DNA of 64,000 nt from Cyclina sinensis (Eukaryota > Mollusca > Bivalvia > Venerida > Veneridae): the NCBI GenBank assembly GCA_012932295.1, contig JAAONU010000004.1, positions 10,044,630 through 10,108,629 on the forward strand, read 5' to 3'. Shown piece by piece: positions 58,201-64,000 of the stretch. The notes below the pieces were generated by a model, which was not told the origin of the DNA, did no database searches, and worked only from the letters and a program-made list of their open reading frames with translations. Within the stretch, counting starts at the first letter, position 1. Every line of letters starts with the position of its first letter. Position numbers and translations under genes: made by a program.

Positions 58201-60158
58201 TATTTATCTAGTAACAGAAGTGATATACATTTTTTTAGACACATGATATGAATTTTACTATAGACATGTTCGAACACAGCGCTAAGAGTAAATATTACTT
58301 GTAACAATATATAAGCATTCTAATGTTACCACTTATTCGCATTTCGTGACAAAAATGTGGTTAAACAAAGCCAACTGACCAGGTAATTACCGGAACGTCA
58401 ACGACAGGGAAAACCGATAAAACGATGGAAAGGACATACGGGCACTTATACTACATAATTACCTAAACAAGGCCTATCTAATGAGCTTGAACTAAAAAGC
58501 TTCGAATGCACTCAAAATGCACTGATAATATGCCAAGAACATTAAGGATTAATTTGCAGCTGTGTTCAAGTGTTGATGTCTTATTGTTAATGCTTATGCC
58601 TTATGAGGCAATATTTGACAGAAGTGTTGATGTATAAATTGACATTTTATAGACTGCCTAGATTGAAATGATCAAAAATTGTGCTTAACGTTATTCCAAA
58701 AACTTCACTACTTGAACTGTACACTTAATATTCAAATACCTGCTCAAGTCCAAGACCCTTAATCCATGCAAAGGGCCATTTAAGGGATCTGTTTGGCTGG
58801 AACTACATCTCCGATAAACAGACTTCTTTATTTCACAAAAACGAACTGAAAGATAATGTTTAAAAAAGAAGTTGCAAAGAGGCTACCTTTGACATTGCTA
58901 CCAGTGAAAAGTTTATCAAAAACTATACAGTATGCTTCTGTTGCAAGTTCTCTTTTCAAATAGCTTAAAATCAGTTAAGCAGTAGGTTTAAAAGTGCTGT
59001 TGCAAACGTTTAAGACCTTGATATGTTCCTTCTGTGCAAAATCGATGTGTAAGAAATATCGCGCCTAATTTAAGTGTAGTAAATGACGTTGATTTAGCGG
59101 ACCGCTATCCAGCCACTATTTAAGCACAGTGGGCCGCTATTCCAGGGGTCCCGAGTTCGATCCCCCGCTCCTCCACTAACATTACTAATAGTCTTTCGGG
59201 TGAGACGTTAAACCGAGGTCCCATGTATCAGTGCTATACACTGAGCATGCAAAAGAACCAGGAGTGTCACTGGAATGGGATGCTTTCTGTATCTTGCACT
59301 ACCCCCACAACATAATATAACTAATCTCTTCAGGGGGCGTCGGTCATATGGGCAACCGGTACCGACGGTAAATAAGCTTAAATAGATAGATAGATTCCAG
59401 TCATTATTTGAGCACAGCGGGCCGCTATTCCAGCCATTATTTGAGCACAGCGGGCCGCTCGAACGTAAATCTCAAGCAACATCAAGTTTTAGAGCACTGG
59501 CAAGGCAAATAAAATGATTACAAAATATGTTCACAACTAAAATATGTCGTGGAAAATTAGTACCATAAGATGCTCTTTTTTTTTTAAGTTATGTCGTGGA
59601 AAATTAGTACCATAAGATGCATTTTTTTAAAGTTACACCGGTGGTCAAAGTGACTAAATTGAAAAAAGGTCAAATTTAACTGGCATGTAAACTTAAAAAG
59701 ACAATAGGCTAATTACGATTTCTGTGCTAAAATATATACATGGTGAACAATTTTTACACCCATTGAATATATGTAATATTATCTAAGTCTTTTTTTTTTA
59801 CTGTGACCAGCAACATTATACTGGAATGCTTATTTTTTATTTATATCTTAGAAGTGAAATGAATCCTTGTTACTTGAAATTTGCATGAGTTCTGAACAGT
59901 AACCATATTTTCAGCGTTATATCTTGACAGCCACACGTCTTGTTAATTTTGAACACGAATGCTACTTTAATTTGAAATTTCATTCAAATGTTAAACTCGT
60001 GCTGTGCTACGTTTAACGTTCCAGACGCGACAATGCATATAGCATTACCTAATTAGATCTAGCTAAAAATAAATGGGTGTACATGATTGATTACCTGTTT
60101 TATTCAGAAGTCTCTCGCACAGAACGGTACTTTTCAAACATCGTAAGTGCATTATCAT
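46260..60158 (-). CDS. SUGCT: Succinyl-CoA:glutarate CoA-transferase (mitochondrial, class III CoA-transferase)
   Basis: In gene order the exons are 60158-60095, 58845-58740, 58106-58033, 57717-57632, 56685-56635, 56068-55948, 55266-55175, 51158-51015, 50634-50539, 49916-49845, 48418-48321, 48036-47934, 47314-47251, 46408-46260: 1320 bases, 439 residues plus stop, the usual SUGCT length. Residues 1-45 are basic and Ser-rich, fitting a mitochondrial presequence. Then come [108 protein letters not shown] and [10 protein letters not shown]. Asp211 in VAMTDL aligns with the catalytic Asp that forms the acyl-enzyme. The enzyme moves CoA from succinyl-CoA to glutarate in lysine and tryptophan breakdown. 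Start: first ATG in frame (60158-60156), with another two codons on. No disabling mutation is seen. A 3-kb minisatellite and several transposons lie in introns. Confidence 0.95.
48524..48690 (-). mobile_element. tRNA-derived SINE, family A, reversed
   Basis: The - strand shows GAGTGCCTACAGTATAGGTA (weak head), GGTTCAGATCCTAATAGGGG, then GCGCGAGTACTGGTTTGGAC and GGAAGCAGAAGTC. It lies in a SUGCT intron. Confidence 0.55.
49240..49515 (+). repeat. Diverged interspersed repeat ending in a GTGAGC motif
   Basis: Its right end reads GACGACGCACTATGGACGGC, then AAGGCCGATCACAAAAAATC and GTGCACAGGTGAGCTT. A similar GAGC/GCTC terminus appears at 63380-63412. It lies in a SUGCT intron. Confidence 0.45.
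51214..51362 (+). mobile_element. 5'-truncated family B SINE
   Basis: It has CCAGGAGTGTCTCTGGAATG, GGGCTTTCTGCGTCCTGCAC, AAGGGGTGTCTGCCATATGG and CAACCGGTACTGACAAC. The tRNA-like head is missing. It is about 55 bases from the SUGCT exon that carries the catalytic Asp. Confidence 0.65.
51590..54560 (-). repeat. 23-bp minisatellite in a SUGCT intron, about 130 units
   Basis: The + strand unit is GTTGAAGGGTTGGAGGAGCA + GTG, with variants such as GAGCAAAGGTAAAGGGATTG. On the - strand the unit has no stop in any frame. Because 23 is not a multiple of three, one frame cycles through all three phases and gives 23-residue repeats ([11 protein letters not shown] type). That explains open frames of up to 264 codons; none has a start or neighbour that suggests a gene. 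The right edge degenerates (54200-54560). Confidence 0.95.
55062..55140 (-). mobile_element. tRNA-like SINE head, reversed
   Basis: The - strand shows GGAGGTCAGGCGGTCAGGAT and GGTCATGGGTTCAAGTCTGT. Both tRNA promoter boxes are weak. It lies 35 bases from the SUGCT exon at 55175. Confidence 0.35.
55620..55752 (-). mobile_element. Family B SINE, 5' half, reversed
   Basis: The - strand shows CAGTGGTCCAGTGGTAACAC, GATCACGAGTTGGACCCCCA, CGCTTCTCCACTAACA and CCGAGGTCTCAAGTGTCGG. The 3' half is not visible. Confidence 0.65.
56967..57275 (-). mobile_element. 309-bp MITE, copy 2 (9-bp target duplication)
   Basis: It is the reverse complement of the 3943-4256 element, diverged by point changes and small indels. 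It is flanked by the 9-bp direct repeat TGTGATACG (56958-56966 and 57276-57284). It lies in the SUGCT intron between the exons at 57632 and 56685. Confidence 0.8.
57630..57631 (-). other. GC splice donor in SUGCT
   Basis: After the exon 57717-57632 (ending ..AATAAACAG on the gene strand) the intron begins GCAAAT instead of GT. The reading frame across to the exon at 56685 (SVNRNKQ then SVCVNI) matches the SUGCT family without gaps, so the boundary is well constrained. All other introns of this gene begin with GT. Confidence 0.85.
59098..59462 (+). repeat. 33-bp tandem repeat split by a SINE
   Basis: Units read CCGCTATTCCAGCCATTATT + TGAGCACAGCGGG. Part of the array lies left of the SINE (59098-59145) and the rest right of it (59394-59462). 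Confidence 0.75.
59146..59393 (+). mobile_element. 5'-truncated family B SINE with target duplication
   Basis: It starts at GGGTCCCGAGTTCGATCCCC, so box A is lost and box B kept, and runs to the TAGATAGATAG tail. It is flanked by ATTCCAG (59139-59145 and 59394-59400). It lies in the first coding intron of SUGCT. Confidence 0.8.
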
Positions 60159-60841
60159 CCCATTTGAAAATTCTGCAAAATAAATGACAGAGAAGAATTA
60201 CACTTCATGTAGGCCTGCAGAGGACAGACTGCTGATGACAAGGTCCTAGATTTGGACATTAATGACAGTTTTTTGTTGTTGTTTTTTTTAAGTTGTTTTT
60301 TATTTTCTTTTTTATTCTCTCTCCCAAAGTTAAAAACTTATCTTTTTGCTTACTCTTGTCGGCTGCCTTGTCAAAATCAAATATCTGAGAATGTGACAAA
60401 TTATGACCGACAACAAAAAAATAATCAAGCAATCTAAGGTGTGCGAGATAATGTCTCCGAATTGAAAGAGTACACCATGACTGTCAACCAGTAATTTAAG
60501 ATGTTTGTTTGCTAAAATTAGATATATGCTTAAAGAAAGACAGCTCAGTTTTAAAAGCAGGGAGAAAAGATTTTTTTTACAAGAAAATATGTATGCACGA
60601 AGACAACTGTACTCAAAACTGAAAACAGTTTCTGCATGGTAGTGAAACATTAAAGGGAAGCAACTGCGGTTATCTTATTCAATATGTCAGAAATTAGTAT
60701 GACATTTCAAAAACAATGAAAATCCAAAGAGAAATATGATTTCCACTGCAATAAGAATTAACCTTGTAATACTATATCTAAAACTTTTTTTCTTTTTTAT
60801 TGAAAAAAGTGTGAAGTCGATAACAAATAGAATAAACATAC

Positions 60842-60890
60842 CTGTGCCTTCGATAAATTTTTCACCTCTGTTGTAGTTGTCTCCCTTGGA
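60842..60890 (-). other. Possible 5' untranslated exon of SUGCT
   Basis: The gene strand has CAAGGGAGACAACTACAACA..GAAGGCACAG followed by GTATGT, a good donor. The coding exon at 60158 is preceded by a plausible acceptor (ATTTTGCAG near 60173), so a non-coding first exon here is reasonable. The 5' end is unknown. Confidence 0.35.
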
Positions 60891-61541
60891 ACGAATAATA
60901 GAGGCCCGTCAACCGATTTTTTTTTGTCTTTGAATCTATATATTTATGTCTGCGTAAAAGATAATATTGTGTTTGTACTTGCAATTTGTTGTTGGTGATG
61001 GTAAAAGGTCGTCGTTGTTTTTTCTTTTTCTTTGTTGTTTTTAGCAGCATTTTTTCTAATCTAATTAAAAGAGTTTGTTTCTATTGTTACAATGGCCATT
61101 TTTTACAAATTCGTATAAATTCACAGTATTATTTTTTTTTTTTAATTAAAAATCACAATTTTAGTTACCAGAACCTTAACCTGCATTACTTATACTAAGT
61201 ATATCCAAGTAGAAACGATAACGAAAGACGCTGATATATTCAGTATGACTCATGAAATGAAAGTATGGTATTTGTTTTGAAACAAAATATTTATATTATT
61301 ATTATTATTATTATTTATATATATTATATATATTAAATGATTAGGCAAAAACAAAAAGAGAGAGTAACATAAAACGTCTTTCAAAATCAAAGCTGGGCAG
61401 ACTCGTCTACTACGGTGCAAGGGTTACACACCTATATATATTTACCTATTTGACTGACAGGTAGAGCTGACTGATTACTGACTGACTATTAAGAATTGTT
61501 TATCCTTGGTAACGGCCTTAGCCATATGATCGAGCGAAAAA

Positions 61542-61680
61542 AATCTATTTGAGTTTATTAATCGTCGGTACCGGTTGCCCATATGACCGACGTCCCCTGC
61601 AGAGATAAGTAACTTTATGTTGTGGGGGAACAGTGTAAGTTACAGAAAGCATCCCATTCAAGAGACACCCGTGATTCTTC
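61542..61680 (-). mobile_element. Family B SINE, 3' half, reversed
   Basis: The - strand ends GTCGGTCATATGGGCAACCG + GTACCGACGATTAATAAAC, preceded by TGGGATGCTTTCTGTAAC. The 5' half is absent. Confidence 0.7.
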
Positions 61681-62602
61681 GCCTTCGTCTTTCTGCTATT
61701 CAATACTGAAACAAAACTTGTGTTTCTCATTTTCGCTAGTTTACTAGTACATAAAATGTGTATTTTCTTTAGACATTATCTTCCGGTACAGATAACTTAA
61801 CGTGGGGTTAGATTACAATACGGACCTGAGTTATTTCCCTTTGAAATAAAAAAAAAATCAACGATCATTTGAATGCAGCAGATTAATTCTTCTTCCTTTC
61901 TTCTAAATCATCCTTTCTTCTCAATCCTTATTGAGAAGGAGATAAGAACCTTTGTCCTTTTGTCAATTATTCTTGATATGAAATACTGTTACCGTCTACC
62001 TTCAAAGTAACTGTTAAAAGTCCTTTAAATGCGCTCTTATTTGATACATGTTGCAACGTGAAGAAAAATGGACAAGTCTGACCTACTTTTTTATTGCGGC
62101 AAAAATAACAGTCACCGAGAGAAGAAGTGTAGTAATGAATCAAAAAGGTAAAATTTAGTTTTCATAACAGTACATGTTTTATTTTAAAAAGTAACAATCA
62201 TAATAAAACTCGGATGTCAATACTATCGACTGTTTTGGATTATGGCTATACATGGGACTCAGGGACTTATATCTCAATGTCAACCATTACATTTTGTACC
62301 TACGTGTCTGACCTACATTTTTAATGTTTATTTTCTACTAAGGAAACCATCAAAACATCTCCTATTTAAACTTGTTCAACAATGCTCTTATGTTTGATTT
62401 TTTTCTGCTGAGGTTAAACGTATACAATTACCGATAATGCAATGAAAAGACCTTCTCTGTATGGATGATATTTTTGCAACGCTCAAGTTGAATAAAAAAA
62501 TCTCCGTACTATAGCCTTTCATGTGAAGACTTGAGAGAAAAAAAATATTACAGTTTCTGTGAACTTATATGTACGTAATGTCCCAAATGTCTAGCTCAGG
62601 AC

Positions 62603-62830
62603 GCGCATCAGTGGTCCAGTGGAAAAGCACAGTACTTGTAATGCAGAGGTTCCACGTTCGTTCCCCACTCCTCTACTAAAAGTTTTTAGTTGTCTTTTTA
62701 GTTGTCTTTTCTGGGGAGATTTTTATCCGTTGCCATATGCGTTTACGCTGAAAAAAACTAGGAGTTTCGCAAAAATGAGATAGTTTCTTTTTTTATCTTG
62801 CACTATTCCACAAAGCCTAAAATAACCCAA
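62603..62830 (+). mobile_element. Family B SINE, degraded
   Basis: The head CGCATCAGTGGTCCAGTGGA and CACGTTCGTTCCCCACTCCT are clear. The body is eroded (AGGAGTTTCGCAAAAATG, TTTATCTTGCACTATTCCAC) and the 3' end is lost. Confidence 0.6.
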
Positions 62831-63299
62831 GGTTGGCTTTCCGAAAATAGTTAGTCACCAGTCTGTGTATTATTAAGGAGGTACTTAAAAATCTGTATGT
62901 TTTGGTATTTTTATTAATGTAATATAAGTGTATGCTATTAGCAAAAAGATCTGAACAGACCAAACAGGCTGGGCTTGATCCAATCATGATCAAGCAAACT
63001 GAGGAATGAATGTTTATCAAGAAAAATAACAGCTCATTTCTAGCGTATTACATTAATTACACATGAAGAAAAACTCTTCGTTTCAAAATTAGTAAGATAC
63101 AAATGTTAAGAATGAAACAGTATGATTCGAAGCAGCCTTGCAGGAAATAAGAAAATATGTTGTTTAGGGTAAACACAACTAAAATGCAAAACTACAATAA
63201 TTCATTGAAGCATCAAGTCCCAATCTCATTTACATAGCTTCTGAAGTTGTGACCTTTGCCGATTTCTGGAAAAAAGCAATCCTGAGAAACAATTTTATT

Positions 63300-64000
63300 T
63301 AGACTTTTTCATAGCATGGCCAGTCAACTTTCTTGGTATACCTTCTCGAAGGGGATGACTCCATTCACTTCGGTATTTAAGCTCACCTGAGCACATAGCG
63401 CTCATGTGAGCTATTAGGATCGATAGTTGTCGTCCATCATCCACAATTACTTCAAAGGACATCTTCTGTGACACCACCAGGCCGAATTTGATAAAACATG
63501 CCTGCATGGAGCTCTATAAAAGTTGTTCAAATGGTTCCAGTCCACTGCAGATCTGGGCCACAGGAGCTAAAAGTAGTTTTTAAAAGTGAAAACTTTAAAA
63601 ATCGTCTTCTCCGAAAGCACAAGGCCTAGAGTTTAGATATTCAGTATGTAGCATCGTCTAATGGAGCTCTACCAAGTCTATTCAAATCAAAGCCCCAGAG
63701 TCAAAACTGGATCCGCCCCAGCTGCGACATGATTTCACATAGGCTTATATAAGGAAAACTTAAAACATCTTCTTGTCTGAAACTACTAACCCTTGGGGTT
63801 TGATATTTGGCATACAGGTTCACCTTGAGGTCTTCTACAAAGATTGTTCAAATTACAACCCTGTGGTTATTAAAGGCCCTGCCCCGGAGGTCACTTGATT
63901 TAATATAGGCATATATAGCGAAAACTTTGAAAATCTTCTTCTATGAAACCACGAGGTCTAGTGCTTAGATATTTTGCATAGAACACCACCTAGAGGTCCT
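63300..64000 (+). repeat. Diverged tandem repeat, running off the window
   Basis: At least three units of roughly 165-180 bases share GTTCAAAT..., AAAACTT.AAAA.ATCTTCTTCT, GAAACCAC.AGG and TTTAGATATT. A foldback AGCTCACCTGAGC...GCTCATGTGAGCT lies at 63380-63412, just left of the array. Probably one dispersed family with an internal tandem structure. Confidence 0.5.

Larger units (their letters stand above)
61200..64000. other. Region upstream of SUGCT, no recognised gene
   Basis: ATT/AT microsatellite (61285-61335), SINE remnants (61542, 62603) and a diverged tandem repeat at the right edge. Short frames on both strands are unsupported. Confidence 0.4.

Overview
This is animal nuclear DNA: AT-rich, with intron-containing genes, GT-AG splicing, tRNA-derived SINEs, short inverted-repeat transposons and many long minisatellites. 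The kinds of repeat and the divergence of the recognisable proteins fit a mollusc, most likely a bivalve. That is an inference; no species is claimed.

Three multi-exon genes can be supported exon by exon. (1) On the + strand, 346-8894, lies the 3' part of an immunoglobulin-superfamily gene: four exons, two Ig domains, a stop codon and a poly(A) signal at 9075; its 5' part is outside the window. (2) On the + strand, 35089-45002, is a gene for a secreted TGF-beta-prodomain-like protein. It has a signal peptide, a Ser/Thr-rich spacer and a recognisable prodomain in six phase-compatible exons. No cystine-knot ligand exon is visible before the next gene; the best last exon instead encodes a hydrophobic C-terminal tail that stops on a poly(A) signal. 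(3) On the - strand, 60158-46260, is a complete 14-exon gene for SUGCT, the mitochondrial succinyl-CoA:glutarate CoA-transferase of lysine/tryptophan breakdown (439 codons plus stop). One of its introns has a GC donor. Genes 2 and 3 converge tail to tail about 1.2 kb apart. I see no functional link among the three genes.

The rest is repeat-dominated. The last Ig intron (1541-8684) holds a minisatellite of 33-bp units that each look like a 5' splice site, a 314-bp inverted-repeat element with a 9-bp target duplication, and a 3.47-kb terminal-inverted-repeat element whose last 701 bp are duplicated in tandem. The stretch 9.1-35 kb has no convincing gene. It contains a 43-bp array (9455-11290), a 54-bp array (12.3-12.76 kb), foldback elements (14.95-16.25 kb), palindromic repeats (16.5-17.6 kb), a pair of 470-bp direct repeats (21.2 and 25.8 kb), another repeat pair (25.05 and 27.6 kb) with a nested SINE 3' fragment, a SINE with a pentanucleotide tail (29.96-30.3 kb) and a 2.9-kb array of 42-bp units (30.7-33.6 kb). 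The SUGCT introns carry several SINEs and a 3-kb array of 23-bp units (51.6-54.56 kb). The right end (60.9-64 kb) holds SINE remnants and a diverged tandem repeat.
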